64,000 nt of DNA from Bacteroidota bacterium (GCA_018268085.1 JAFDXE010000002.1:62001-126000), one strand, 5' to 3'; shown: positions 41,960-51,415, counted from the stretch's first letter. Translations and numbers: made by a program. The notes: generated from the sequence alone by a model not told the origin.

Positions 41960-44383
41960 TTACTCTATCACTTTTTCAATGGAAACCAGTTTCCCGTCTG
42001 CCGTCATTCCCTGTAATACAACCCTGAATTTTTTTGCATGATCGGAATTGTAAAAAGAAAAACTGAATTTCTTATTTCCCGGATCTGTTTGCAGGTAAGG
42101 ATCCCAGTAAATAGTACTCCTGTTGTCGTCTGTTGCCGGACTGGGTTTGCCGGGTGCGTAATCAGGAGAGAAAAACTCTTTCACGGGAGAATAGCCTTCT
42201 ACTTTAATTGATCCCAGCGCATCTCTGCCCGAATAAGGCCTGTAATAATCATCGCCGCGTTTGGTATAAATTGCCAGTGTTCCTCCCGAGCCTCCGCCTT
42301 CCACACCCATAAATCCTGCAGAGTATAATTTGATCATCGCAATATCAGTCATCGGAATGGTGGAGATCTCCAATGTGCTCGACACCTGCATCTCATCCAG
42401 GAAAATAGCCATGGGAACCATTCCGCCACTGAGGCTCATCGTGTTCCTGTAATTTAAAAAATAATTGCCGGCACTACCCACCACTTTTAAGCCGGTGAGT
42501 CGTGTTTTAATGAACTCAAAAACATTGGTTGAATACGTAACCGGTTCATTGATCAGGTCGAGCGTTTTCAATGCATACGATTTAAACATTCCATTCCTGA
42601 TATATTTATCTTCCGTTGTTTTTACACTGTTCTTCGCCTTCGCCGTAACTTTTATTTCATTAAGCGTAATTGTTTTTTGTTCTTTTTCCGACAATACGGC
42701 ACCGTAACGTTGTTTTATATTATCTGCTGAAGCATTTGCAGTAAAAGTTTTTAGCGGGTTAATGAGCGATGAAGGGGCTGCATTAAACAGCTTCGATAAA
42801 GGCATGTTGCTGAACTGTATGCTGCGCTTTTTATTTTTGGCAAACATATCCATCAGGAACAAAGTAGCCGTATCACTGAATGCCAGTCCCGGAATGTCTA
42901 CCTGTCCTTCTTTATCTACATGAGCCATCAGCATATCGTTTTGCCTGTCTCTTGTTTTGATGTACACCGTAAGGTTGGTTTCTTTTACCGGCGTCCCGTT
43001 CTCCTCATCGTACACCAGGCCTTTGAGGCTGATATAATTCGGATCTTTATACGTGATCTGCGGCAGTTGCTTGCTGGTGATCTCCTTCCAGGAAAATTTC
43101 CTCCAGCCATTGGTAAGCATTACAAGATCGAGATGGCTACGATGAATGTCATCATCTCCTTCAAAATAATATCCGGGATTGTTTACATAACCTTTAATGT
43201 CGTTGGTTAACAGGAAACGGGAAATAATATTATCTGATTTGTAGGTGGCCAGTTCATTGCCGATATCTGTTACGGCAACAGAAAAATCGCCATCTAAACT
43301 ATCCGCCAGGTCAAATGAATACACATTTTTTTTCCGGGGAGATAAGGATACCGTATCTGTACTGAATGTACCTGCAGCAATAAAATCTTTATTGAAATTA
43401 AAAACGAGTCTTTCTGCCAGCGGCTCATCGTTACCGTTAAACACCGTTAACTGTACAATGCCACCAGGCAATGCATTGAGTGGTAAAACGCCTTTGATGT
43501 TATCCTGGTCTTCTGCAATGTTAATCCGAAATGCAATGGAGTTTTCCATTGTTGCCAGGAGATAAGCAGGTTCAAGCCTGTCGCCGTTTTTTACGGTTTC
43601 ACTGTTTACATTGAAATAGGGTGTTCCGTTTTCTGTACGCACACCCAGTAACACACCCGAACCTGCTGCCGCAGGAAGCGACACTCTTTTATTGACTATA
43701 CCATTTATGGTTACTACGGCCGTGTAGGTTTCCTCTTTCTGAGGTGTGATGCTGAACTTTCCCATGCCGTCGTGCGTTGATGTTAATTTACATACTTCCT
43801 GCCCCGAACTGTTTTGCACAATGCCTTCCACGTCGGCCGGAAATCCCCATTGGTCGGTACATTTAAATGCAACGGTATTGTTTAATCCTGCAACGAAATT
43901 GCCCGATTCAGGTAACAGGAAAAGACTGTACTCTTTCTGCACGGCTGCAGCAGGTGGATTGGATGGATTGATGACCTCAATATTGTGGTGATAAAAATAA
44001 GGGCTACCGAAATTCATGAGTCGCCGGGTATATGCCCTGATTGTGTAGTTTGCCTGCTGCAGATCGGGCGATAATTCGAAATTGCCTGCAGCAACGCTGT
44101 TGATCACCGGCAATATTTTTTTGTCGATTGTTCTGCCAGAATCATTGATCAATTCTACACAAATAGAACTACTGAACATGGAGGGAACAAATCCTGAAAG
44201 CAGGTAGATCTTGAACCAAACGGATTCACCGGCCATGTACACCTGCTTATCATAGTGAACATAAATTTTTTCGCCTGCATAATTTTCTCTAACATTTGTA
44301 AGCGCCGTTTCAATTTGTTGCGCCTGCGTTGTGAACGCATAAAAAATAATAAAAAAAAGCAGCATTAGCTTGAAGTATTTCAT
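41960..44383 (-). CDS. MG2-like and TonB-plug-like domain protein, no barrel
   Basis: An 807-residue secreted protein. Signal peptide (1-21), then an alpha-2-macroglobulin MG2-like module (NYAGEKIYVHYDKQVYMAGESVWFKIYLLSG, ~35-125) and further beta-sandwich domains. A region around 605-720 resembles a TonB-dependent receptor plug (VFEFIKTRLTGLKVVG ... MSLSGGMVPMAIFLDEMQV ... DIAMIKLYSAGFMG ... GGTLAIYTKRG). No beta-barrel follows; the C-terminus is one more sandwich (~740-807). I know such MG2-plus-plug proteins as uncharacterised conserved proteins in Bacteroidota. It is probably periplasmic or outer-membrane-associated. Confidence 0.8.
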   Translation of the reverse strand: MKYFKLMLLFFIIFYAFTTQAQQIETALTNVRENYAGEKIYVHYDKQVYMAGESVWFKIYLLSGFVPSMFSSSICVELINDSGRTIDKKILPVINSVAAGNFELSPDLQQANYTIRAYTRRLMNFGSPYFYHHNIEVINPSNPPAAAVQKEYSLFLLPESGNFVAGLNNTVAFKCTDQWGFPADVEGIVQNSSGQEVCKLTSTHDGMGKFSITPQKEETYTAVVTINGIVNKRVSLPAAAGSGVLLGVRTENGTPYFNVNSETVKNGDRLEPAYLLATMENSIAFRINIAEDQDNIKGVLPLNALPGGIVQLTVFNGNDEPLAERLVFNFNKDFIAAGTFSTDTVSLSPRKKNVYSFDLADSLDGDFSVAVTDIGNELATYKSDNIISRFLLTNDIKGYVNNPGYYFEGDDDIHRSHLDLVMLTNGWRKFSWKEITSKQLPQITYKDPNYISLKGLVYDEENGTPVKETNLTVYIKTRDRQNDMLMAHVDKEGQVDIPGLAFSDTATLFLMDMFAKNKKRSIQFSNMPLSKLFNAAPSSLINPLKTFTANASADNIKQRYGAVLSEKEQKTITLNEIKVTAKAKNSVKTTEDKYIRNGMFKSYALKTLDLINEPVTYSTNVFEFIKTRLTGLKVVGSAGNYFLNYRNTMSLSGGMVPMAIFLDEMQVSSTLEISTIPMTDIAMIKLYSAGFMGVEGGGSGGTLAIYTKRGDDYYRPYSGRDALGSIKVEGYSPVKEFFSPDYAPGKPSPATDDNRSTIYWDPYLQTDPGNKKFSFSFYNSDHAKKFRVVLQGMTADGKLVSIEKVIE

Positions 44384-44553
44384 GTTGTACAGTTTAAATG
44401 AAGTTAGGAAAATTAAAAATAAATTTTGCCGGTATATAGTTGTAAACTAAAAATGCTTTGCCTGTTGTAAGTGCAATGCAGTAGTAGAGCATGTAAACAT
44501 TGGTTACATAGTTTGGTAAAAGCCATGTAAATTGTAAGTACATTTTTATATTG

Positions 44554-45168
44554 ATGAAAGATAAACCCGGCAACACGGATCTGCATATCGTCATCGCCTG
44601 CGGCGGCCGAAGTTCCAGGATGGGAACAGATAAATACCTGCTGGAATACCATTGCAAACCACAATACCTTTATTTATATGAAACGTTGTCGCCGCTGTGC
44701 AATTGGTGTGCTGTTTCCTGTAATGCACAACAAACAACTTCTATTAAAAACAATATTGTTGTTATAGAAGATTTGCCGGCTTATGCGGATATAGGTCCGA
44801 TGGCCGCATTGCTTACAGCATTTTCCCGGTTCCCGGATAATGATGTTTTGCTTGTTGGTTGCGATTATCCATTTATTAGTGCAGGAGCACTGGAGATTTT
44901 TTTGCAAACCTTCAGCAGGTCTGAGATGGCAGCAGCGTTTTATAATGAAGCGCAAAACATCTATGAACCATTGCTCGCTTTTTACAACTGCAAAGCGAAA
45001 AAAATATTGGCAGAGATGTTTGCGCAGGAAGATTATTCGCTGCAAAAATTTTTAAAGAAGATGAATGCGGTAAAGTATTTGCCTCCCGATAACCGGGTAA
45101 TACAAAGTGTGGATACTGTGGAACAATACGAGATGGTGAAAAGAACGGTTGGCACTAAACATTACTAG
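44554..45168 (+). CDS. mobA: Molybdenum cofactor guanylyltransferase
   Basis: A 204-residue nucleotidyltransferase of the MobA type, which attaches GMP to molybdopterin to make the MGD cofactor. The nucleotide-binding loop IACGGRSSRMGTDKYLL (14-30) is diagnostic; VLLVGCDYPFIS (~98-109) supplies the metal-binding Asp, and the QNIYEPLLAFY segment matches the family's cofactor-site strand. The ATG at 44554 is used; the frame starts with TTG at 44551. It is the first gene of mobA-fdhD-DUF7009-ydeP, whose product needs bis-MGD, so the pathway fits. Confidence 0.88.
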   Translation: MKDKPGNTDLHIVIACGGRSSRMGTDKYLLEYHCKPQYLYLYETLSPLCNWCAVSCNAQQTTSIKNNIVVIEDLPAYADIGPMAALLTAFSRFPDNDVLLVGCDYPFISAGALEIFLQTFSRSEMAAAFYNEAQNIYEPLLAFYNCKAKKILAEMFAQEDYSLQKFLKKMNAVKYLPPDNRVIQSVDTVEQYEMVKRTVGTKHY

Positions 45169-45217
45169 CTGGTCTGCTAATTCATTTTCTCCTAAAAAAC
45201 TTCCCTACTTTTATCCA

Positions 45218-46048
45218 ATGAATTCGATGCAACAGGAATCAATTATCATACGGAAAGTGAATGCAGGCGAAGCTTGGGAAACACAGGATATCCTGGCGGT
45301 AGAGGAACCACTGGAAATACAGGTTTGCTACAGCACTGCAACCGGGAGAATGAATAAAAACATTTCAGTTACCATGCGCACGCCCGGGCATGATGCGGAA
45401 CTCGCCGCCGGCTTTCTATTTACAGAAGGCATCATTCCAGGTATTGAAGCCATTGAAAAAATACAACACATCGGTGCAGACGAAAACAGGATACTGGTTA
45501 CCCTGCGGCAGGATTATCTGCCTGTACTTAACAATGCTGACAGAAATTTTTATGCTACTTCTTCCTGCGGCATTTGCGGTAAGGCCAGCATAGAAATGAT
45601 CCGTACACTTACAAAATACAATACCACACCTGGTTCGCTTACCATTACTCCCAATCAATTGCAATCATTGCCAAACCTTCTCAGGAAAAAGCAGGAAGTA
45701 TTTGAACATACCGGTGGCATTCATGCCTGTGCCTTGTTTGATGTACATGCTGAATTGATGATGCTCCGTGAAGATGTTGGTCGCCACAATGCACTCGATA
45801 AACTCATTGGCGCTGCAGCTATGCAACAACTACTTCCCTTACACAATTATATACTGCTATTGAGTGGCAGGGCAAGTTTTGAACTGATTCAAAAAGCGGC
45901 CATGGCTGAAATAAAAATGATCGCAGCGGTTGGGGCTCCTTCAACCTTAGCAGTAGAACTGGCTAAAGAATTAAACATAACTTTAATCGGCTTTCTCCGG
46001 AACGAACGTTTTAATATTTATTCCGGCGAACAAAGAATCTTATTATAA
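45218..46048 (+). CDS. fdhD: Formate dehydrogenase accessory sulfurtransferase FdhD
   Basis: A 276-residue FdhD protein, which transfers sulfur from IscS-type desulfurases to the bis-MGD cofactor of formate-dehydrogenase-like enzymes. Evidence: the CxxC loop TSSCGICGKASIE (Cys117, Cys120), the N-terminal AVEEPLEIQVCY, the TPGHDAELAAGFLFTEGII motif and the GRHNALDKLIG segment. The frame extends to a TTG at 45149, but the ATG at 45218 gives the family length. The next gene starts 1 bp after its stop. Confidence 0.92.
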   Translation: MNSMQQESIIIRKVNAGEAWETQDILAVEEPLEIQVCYSTATGRMNKNISVTMRTPGHDAELAAGFLFTEGIIPGIEAIEKIQHIGADENRILVTLRQDYLPVLNNADRNFYATSSCGICGKASIEMIRTLTKYNTTPGSLTITPNQLQSLPNLLRKKQEVFEHTGGIHACALFDVHAELMMLREDVGRHNALDKLIGAAAMQQLLPLHNYILLLSGRASFELIQKAAMAEIKMIAAVGAPSTLAVELAKELNITLIGFLRNERFNIYSGEQRILL

Positions 46049-46049
46049 A

Positions 46050-46418
46050 ATGAAATTACGCATCAAAGGCAACGCTGTAAGGCTGCGGCTCACCAAAAAA
46101 GATGTTACGCTTTTACACGATACAGGGATCGTGAAAGAACAAACATCTTTTGGAAACAGCATCTTCCGCTATGCATTACAAAGTGCAGCAGCCGCAACAG
46201 CACTCTCTGCAACTTTCAAGGATAACACCATTACCGTTTTCATACCGCAATCATGGGTAGAAAAATGGCCGGAGAATGATGTTGTTGGATTTAATTCCAC
46301 GATGAAACTAACGGCAACGGACAGCCTTTACCTGCTGGTTGAAAAAGATTTTATATGCCTGGATGAAACTACGGAAGACCAGAGCGACAATTATGAAAAT
46401 CCAAATAAGACCTGTTAA
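46050..46418 (+). CDS. DUF7009-like small protein of the fdhD-ydeP operon
   Basis: A 122-residue soluble protein beginning MKLRIKGNAVRLRLTKKDV, followed by an all-beta domain (FRYALQS, ITVFIPQSWVEKW, VGFNSTMKL) and ending with an acidic Thr/Glu/Asp/Asn tail. I associate this N-terminus with the DUF7009 family, which recurs next to FdhD/YdeP genes in Bacteroidota. No function is established; an accessory role in maturing the YdeP-type enzyme is inferred from context. It is 1 bp from fdhD and overlaps ydeP by 1 bp. Confidence 0.65.
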   Translation: MKLRIKGNAVRLRLTKKDVTLLHDTGIVKEQTSFGNSIFRYALQSAAAATALSATFKDNTITVFIPQSWVEKWPENDVVGFNSTMKLTATDSLYLLVEKDFICLDETTEDQSDNYENPNKTC

Positions 46419-48727
46419 TGAATAACGAACAGCATACAACAATTCCTGCTGCAGAAAACCCCGATGTTTTTACCGGGCTGAAACTTGGCCCCCCGAAACA
46501 CACTGCTGCCGGTGTAGCTGCAGTGATGATTTCACTCCGCCATATTTTACATGAAACAGGTTTGTGGCGTGGTGTAAAAGGGCTGAACAAAATGAACCAG
46601 AAAGATGGATTTGATTGCCCGAGTTGTGCCTGGCCCGATCCTGATGATGAGCGCAGCAGCATTGGAGAATATTGTGAAAACGGCGCCAAAGCCCTGGCAG
46701 AAGAAGCCACACAAAAAAAACTGGATGCCGGTTTCTTTTCAAAAAATGCGGTAGCCGACCTGGCGGCATTATCTGATTATGAGATTGGCCGCAAAGGACG
46801 TATCGCCGCCCCCATGTATTTACCTGCAGGCGGTACGCATTACCAACCCATAAGCTGGGAACAGGCATTTGCGAAAATTGCTGCTGCACTGCATTCACTG
46901 GCATCACCTGACGAAGCCGTTTTTTATACATCCGGAAGAACCAGCAACGAAGCTGCTTTTTTATACCAGTTGTTTGTTCGTGCTTATGGCACTAACAATT
47001 TACCCGACTGCAGCAATATGTGCCACGAGAGCAGTGGTGTTGCATTAACCGAATCGCTGGGCATTGGCAAAGGTTCGGTAACGCTGGAAGATATTTATGA
47101 AGCCGAAGTAATAATCATACTCGGGCAAAACCCCGGCACCAATCATCCCCGAATGTTGACGGCTTTACAAAAAGCGAAAGCAAACGGCGCCTGCATCATT
47201 TCTATCAATCCAATACCTGAAGCAGGGCTAATGGGATTTAATAATCCGCAAACAGTGAAAGGTATTTTGGGAATGAGCGCACCGCTTACAGATATATTCT
47301 TACAGGTTAAGATCAACGGAGATCTGCCGCTGTTACAGGCAATTGAATGTTTGCTCCTGCAGGAAGAAATGAAAGAACCGGGAACTGTTTTCGATCATGA
47401 TTTTATCCAAAACCATACAGAACAATTTGAAGCATTTAAACAACACCTGCTGCAACAAAATATAACCCAACTACTCGCTGCATCAGGCATTGATGCCACA
47501 GATATACAACCCGCTGTACAGGTGTTGAGAAGCAAAAAGAAAATCATCGCCTGCTGGGCAATGGGATTAACGCAACATAAGAATGCAGTTGACGGCATTA
47601 AGGAAATTGTAAACCTGTTGCTGTTAAAAGGCAGTATCGGAATACCCGGGGCAGGTACATGCCCGGTTAGGGGGCATAGTAATGTTCAGGGCGACAGAAC
47701 GATGGGCATTTACGAAAAGCCATCTGAAAAATTCCTGGATGCACTGGCCCGTAATTTTCATTTCGATCCGCCGCAACAACATGGATATGATGTTGTGGAA
47801 TGTATCAAAGCCATGCATAACGGTAACGCTAAGCTGTTTTTTGCAATGGGTGGAAATTTCTTATCTGCAACACCCGACACTGTATATACGGCGGAGGCGC
47901 TGCGCAAATGTGATATGACGGTACAGGTATCTACCAAACTCAACCGCAGTCACCTCGTTCATGGAAAAGAAGCATTGATCTTACCTACCTTGGGAAGAAG
48001 TGATAAAGATGAATCGAATGGCAAAGAGCAGTTTGTTTCCTGTGAAAATTCGATGGGTGTGATTCAGCAATCAAAAGGACCATTGAAGCCGGTATCAGAT
48101 CAGTTGTTAAGTGAACCCGTAATTGTGTGCAGGCTGGCAAAAGCAACATTGCAAAATAAATACGGTATCAACTGGGATCAATACGAAAAAGATTATGACC
48201 TGATAAGAGATGAAATAGAAAGAACCATTCCCGGTTTTGATCAATATAATGAACGGGTAAGGAAGCCCGGCGGTTTTTATTTACCCAATTGTAACCGGGA
48301 AGGAAATTTTGATACGCAAACAGGTAAAGCGCTGTTCAACATTGCCCGTTGTGAAACCCTGCAACTGCAAAAGGATGAATTATTGATGATGACGATCAGG
48401 AGCCACGACCAGTTTAATACTACCATTTACGGGTTAGACGACAGATACCGGGGCATTTACAACGAACGCCGGGTTATCATGATGAACCAGGCTGATATGA
48501 ACGAAAGAAATTTACAGAGCGGAGCTGTTGTAGATATTTATAACAACAGTGATGGCGTGGAAAGAGTGGCACATAAATTTATCGTGGTGCCTTACCCGAT
48601 ACCCAAAGGCTGTGCAGCAACGTATTTCCCGGAAACCAATGTACTCGTTCCCATTAACAGCGTGGCAGCAAAAAGCAATACGCCCGTTTCAAAAGCAGTG
48701 GTGATTACGGTAAGCAGTGTAGCATGA
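46418..48727 (+). CDS. ydeP: FdhF/YdeP family molybdopterin oxidoreductase
   Basis: A 769-residue member of the YdeP branch of the molybdopterin oxidoreductase family (DMSO-reductase superfamily). Evidence: the family's DCPSCAWPDPDDE motif (Cys67, Cys70), HYQPISWEQAF, YTSGRTSNEAAFLYQLF, and the likely Mo-ligand Cys202 in SNMCHESSGVALTESLGIGKG; also GQNPGTNHPRML, the MGD-binding GHSNVQGDRTMG, and a C-terminal molydopterin-dinucleotide-binding domain (MTIRSHDQFNTTIYGLDDRYRG). YdeP proteins differ from true formate dehydrogenases; the natural substrate is unknown, and an acid-resistance link is reported for E. coli. No electron-transfer subunit is encoded nearby. Confidence 0.85.
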   Translation: MNNEQHTTIPAAENPDVFTGLKLGPPKHTAAGVAAVMISLRHILHETGLWRGVKGLNKMNQKDGFDCPSCAWPDPDDERSSIGEYCENGAKALAEEATQKKLDAGFFSKNAVADLAALSDYEIGRKGRIAAPMYLPAGGTHYQPISWEQAFAKIAAALHSLASPDEAVFYTSGRTSNEAAFLYQLFVRAYGTNNLPDCSNMCHESSGVALTESLGIGKGSVTLEDIYEAEVIIILGQNPGTNHPRMLTALQKAKANGACIISINPIPEAGLMGFNNPQTVKGILGMSAPLTDIFLQVKINGDLPLLQAIECLLLQEEMKEPGTVFDHDFIQNHTEQFEAFKQHLLQQNITQLLAASGIDATDIQPAVQVLRSKKKIIACWAMGLTQHKNAVDGIKEIVNLLLLKGSIGIPGAGTCPVRGHSNVQGDRTMGIYEKPSEKFLDALARNFHFDPPQQHGYDVVECIKAMHNGNAKLFFAMGGNFLSATPDTVYTAEALRKCDMTVQVSTKLNRSHLVHGKEALILPTLGRSDKDESNGKEQFVSCENSMGVIQQSKGPLKPVSDQLLSEPVIVCRLAKATLQNKYGINWDQYEKDYDLIRDEIERTIPGFDQYNERVRKPGGFYLPNCNREGNFDTQTGKALFNIARCETLQLQKDELLMMTIRSHDQFNTTIYGLDDRYRGIYNERRVIMMNQADMNERNLQSGAVVDIYNNSDGVERVAHKFIVVPYPIPKGCAATYFPETNVLVPINSVAAKSNTPVSKAVVITVSSVA

Positions 48728-48767
48728 TGGCGGTTTGCAGGAATGAATAACTCAGGCTGCAAAAAAT

Positions 48768-48866
48768 TTATTCCGCCTCAACTTCCTTTGCCCGATTGTC
48801 TTTCAGAATAAGCAGGCTATATACCAATAAGAGCAGCGACATCAGCGCAATGGCAAAAGCGATCAT
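48768..48866 (-). CDS. 32-residue single-helix membrane peptide
   Basis: Reading from the ATG at 48866 gives a 32-residue peptide: MIAFAIALMSLLLLVYSLLI (one transmembrane helix) followed by a charged tail LKDNRAKEVEAE. It begins 5 bp after the stop of the 107-residue gene upstream on the same strand, a spacing that suggests real translation. It is unlike any family I can name with confidence; such peptides often associate with membrane complexes. Shorter than standard ORF-calling limits. Confidence 0.5.
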   Translation of the reverse strand: MIAFAIALMSLLLLVYSLLILKDNRAKEVEAE

Positions 48867-48871
48867 ACGTA

Positions 48872-49195
48872 TTAATTAAAATGTTGGATTTGCATAAACA
48901 CATAAGGATTCACCGAGAATGCCTTCTCTCCTCTTTCTTTAAATTCACCAAACAATAAATCGAGAAAGGAATCAGCTTCATTAATAGCCCAGAGGGTTAA
49001 AGAACGGTTATTTCCCCATTCACAGATTTCAGGGAGCGTTTCCCAGATCAGTCCATTCCAGCAGGCCTCTTCCAATAATTCTTTTTCAGATAACCTGCGT
49101 TCATTGCCGTGTTCATCTTTACGGTCGAGATGCCGGGATGAAAATTTCGTTTTAACGAATAATAAAATTTCCTGTTGAGTATAGTTTTGTCTCAT
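48872..49195 (-). CDS. Hypothetical small soluble protein
   Basis: A 107-residue cytosolic protein with no signal peptide. It is acidic with many Glu/Leu/Trp residues (LSEKELLEEACWNGLIWETLPEICEWGNN, then FLDLLFGEFKERGEKAF) and is probably helical. I do not recognise the family. The 32-residue membrane peptide gene follows 5 bp downstream, so the two are probably co-transcribed. Confidence 0.65.
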   Translation of the reverse strand: MRQNYTQQEILLFVKTKFSSRHLDRKDEHGNERRLSEKELLEEACWNGLIWETLPEICEWGNNRSLTLWAINEADSFLDLLFGEFKERGEKAFSVNPYVFMQIQHFN

Positions 49196-49434
49196 AGGAG
49201 ATGGTTTTGGTCTCTAACGGATTAAGTTTTACAGGCGCAAATGGCAAACAATAGATGCACCAACCGAAGAAACGAACACTGTTACGGATATATTGTACCT
49301 GCTTCGGAACGCTATTTTATTTTTTACTTCACATGATTGTGCAGTTAAACGTAATTACAATCAGTTATGCGCTTTTCGGTACCATAAAAAAAATTTATAT
49401 TTATAGAGTGAAAAAAGCCAGTATTCATACGATA

Positions 49435-50514
49435 ATGCGCTTTGCACGAAAAATTGTTTTCCTGCTGTTACTCCACTCCCCGGTGCTCAAAGCACAAGAG
49501 GTATATTCCCCTAAAGATTTTAAAGCCGTTGATAGTTTTGCCGCAGGCGTAACCTTCCAGGGCGATTACATCGATCTTGCCCGGAACCTGGCAAACCCCT
49601 TCCCGGAAGATATTTTTAAAGTGAGAGCCATCTTTAAATGGATCTGCAACAACATCGCCTACGATTACCGTTTTATAAACAGTGGTAAAGAATTGCAGGT
49701 GCCCGATTGTGCCGGTGAATTTGATTGCATAGAAACCATGAGGGCATGGGAAAACAACTATATCAAAAAAATACTGCGTACAAAGAAAGCTACCGCCGAT
49801 GGTTATGCTAAGTTGTTCAACAGGCTATGTGAAATTGCCCATATACAGTGCGAAGTGATACCTGGTTATTTACGAACCAAGCCCTACCAGATCGGGAATA
49901 AGATCAGCGCCAGCCACACCTGGAATGCCGTGTTCCTCGATACATCCTGGTATTTCCTGGATGTTACACTGGCCGCAGGGTATTGTATAGAAAATGAAGA
50001 AACAGATAAACTGGTAAAATTCGTTAAAGACTACAGTGAATACTACTGGTTGTCGTCTTTTGAACAAATGGCAAGAAATCACTTTCCTAAAAATCCATAC
50101 TGGGGAGCACAACACAATATGACGCTGGAAAATTTTTTCAATAATCCTCATTACTATTCCATTGAAGTAATGGATAATATTTCAGATGAATGCCCGGCTA
50201 CAGGCATACTAACGGTGAAGCAGAACGACAGCATTCATTTCAGTTTCGACTATAAAAAAGACATCCGATTTATACAGGTAAATTCAAATACATTCAGGAA
50301 TCCTTCATTGTGGACAACCATTAATGTTACCAAACGCAAAACAAAAATTGTGAGAGATGAATGGGCCGAAAAAAAACAGGTGTACATTCCTTTTCAAAAA
50401 GCCGGCTGGCATTATGAGTTTGATTATGTAGCAAAAGATATGTCGCTCTACTATATCGAACTCGTTTTCGATTACAAAAAAGCCATCCGGTATAAGGTAA
50501 CTGTTACGAAATAA
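49435..50514 (+). CDS. Secreted transglutaminase-fold protein lacking the catalytic Cys
   Basis: A 359-residue secreted protein: signal peptide (1-21), transglutaminase-like core (~55-180) with FKVRAIFKWICNNIAYDYRF, then the nucleophile region TKKATADGYAKLFNRLCE and ASHTWNAVFLDTSWYFLDVT. His161 and Asp176 of the triad are present, but the position of the nucleophile (normally Cys in G-V-C-x-G-Y-A) is Ala121, codon GCC at 49795-49797. A C-terminal beta domain follows (~265-359). It is probably a non-catalytic binding protein. The ATG at 49435 is chosen because it starts the signal peptide. Confidence 0.82.
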   Translation: MRFARKIVFLLLLHSPVLKAQEVYSPKDFKAVDSFAAGVTFQGDYIDLARNLANPFPEDIFKVRAIFKWICNNIAYDYRFINSGKELQVPDCAGEFDCIETMRAWENNYIKKILRTKKATADGYAKLFNRLCEIAHIQCEVIPGYLRTKPYQIGNKISASHTWNAVFLDTSWYFLDVTLAAGYCIENEETDKLVKFVKDYSEYYWLSSFEQMARNHFPKNPYWGAQHNMTLENFFNNPHYYSIEVMDNISDECPATGILTVKQNDSIHFSFDYKKDIRFIQVNSNTFRNPSLWTTINVTKRKTKIVRDEWAEKKQVYIPFQKAGWHYEFDYVAKDMSLYYIELVFDYKKAIRYKVTVTK

Positions 50515-50543
50515 TGTTGTTGAATCTACAATACCTTCAACAC

Positions 50544-51380
50544 TCAGTTCTTATGCTGCAGTAATTTATCTACCAGTCCCTGGTTCGTTTTATATACACA
50601 AAACAAATTACCATAGAATGAAGGCAGGTCGTTCACGATTTTGCTGAACTCATCTATAATTACATAGCCCTTTTGTTTCAGCATATTGAATAATGCCTCA
50701 TGATTTTCCGTAACCTCGATCATCATTGTAGGTTTCATTTCATCAAGAATATGCTGCATGCCTTTAATAGCAAGGTACTCCGCTCCTTCAATGTCGATCT
50801 TTATAAAATCTACTTTTTTGATATTGCGTTGTTGTACAAAATCGTCGAGGCGGATCGTTTCCACTTCAACAGCATTTTTCTGTAACTCCGTAAACGTTTT
50901 TGATTGTATCTTTTTTGTAACGCGGTAATCTTTTACCAGTGAATTACTCTGGCCGGTAATATTCTCGAGATAAAAAGTAGCTGTACCATTTTCGTCTGAT
51001 ACCGCTTTTTCAATCAACTCAATGTTTTTAATTTTCGAATGACCGAGGTTAAATCTTGTGTACGGAAGGTTATTTGCGCCCGGTTCAAATACAAACAATT
51101 TACCGTTTGGTCCGGCCAGTTTTGAATAATACAGGCTGATATAACCGATATGTGCTCCCAGTTCAATCACCGTATCCCCTTCTTTAATGATGGTTTTAAA
51201 AATATCCATCTGGGTTTTTTCCCTGTTCTTGCCATGGTACCAGTAACCTTTATGAATGAAGGCGTCGATCTTAAACTTAGAACCGGTGTAATGATGTTTA
51301 ATATGGATATTGCCCAGGTTAAGCTTTTTCAACAGCGGGATAATGATCTTTCTCAGTTTCTTGTTCTGGTATAACTTCAT
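50544..51380 (-). CDS. FkbM family methyltransferase
   Basis: A 278-residue SAM-dependent methyltransferase of the FkbM family. Motifs: SAM-binding DTVIELGAHIGYISLYYSK, acidic FVFEPGANN, NGTATFYLENITG, VETIRLDDFVQQ, and KVDFIKIDIEGAEYLAIKG with the FkbM-type DIEGAE. These enzymes usually O-methylate sugars of lipids, glycans or antibiotics. The ATG at 51380 is preferred over the ORF start at 51539 because a -7 promoter element lies between the two (51423-51416). No glycan-synthesis genes are adjacent. Confidence 0.85.
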   Translation of the reverse strand: MKLYQNKKLRKIIIPLLKKLNLGNIHIKHHYTGSKFKIDAFIHKGYWYHGKNREKTQMDIFKTIIKEGDTVIELGAHIGYISLYYSKLAGPNGKLFVFEPGANNLPYTRFNLGHSKIKNIELIEKAVSDENGTATFYLENITGQSNSLVKDYRVTKKIQSKTFTELQKNAVEVETIRLDDFVQQRNIKKVDFIKIDIEGAEYLAIKGMQHILDEMKPTMMIEVTENHEALFNMLKQKGYVIIDEFSKIVNDLPSFYGNLFCVYKTNQGLVDKLLQHKN

Positions 51381-51415
51381 AGTATTAGTATTAAACCTTT
51401 TAGTATTCAGGCGTG

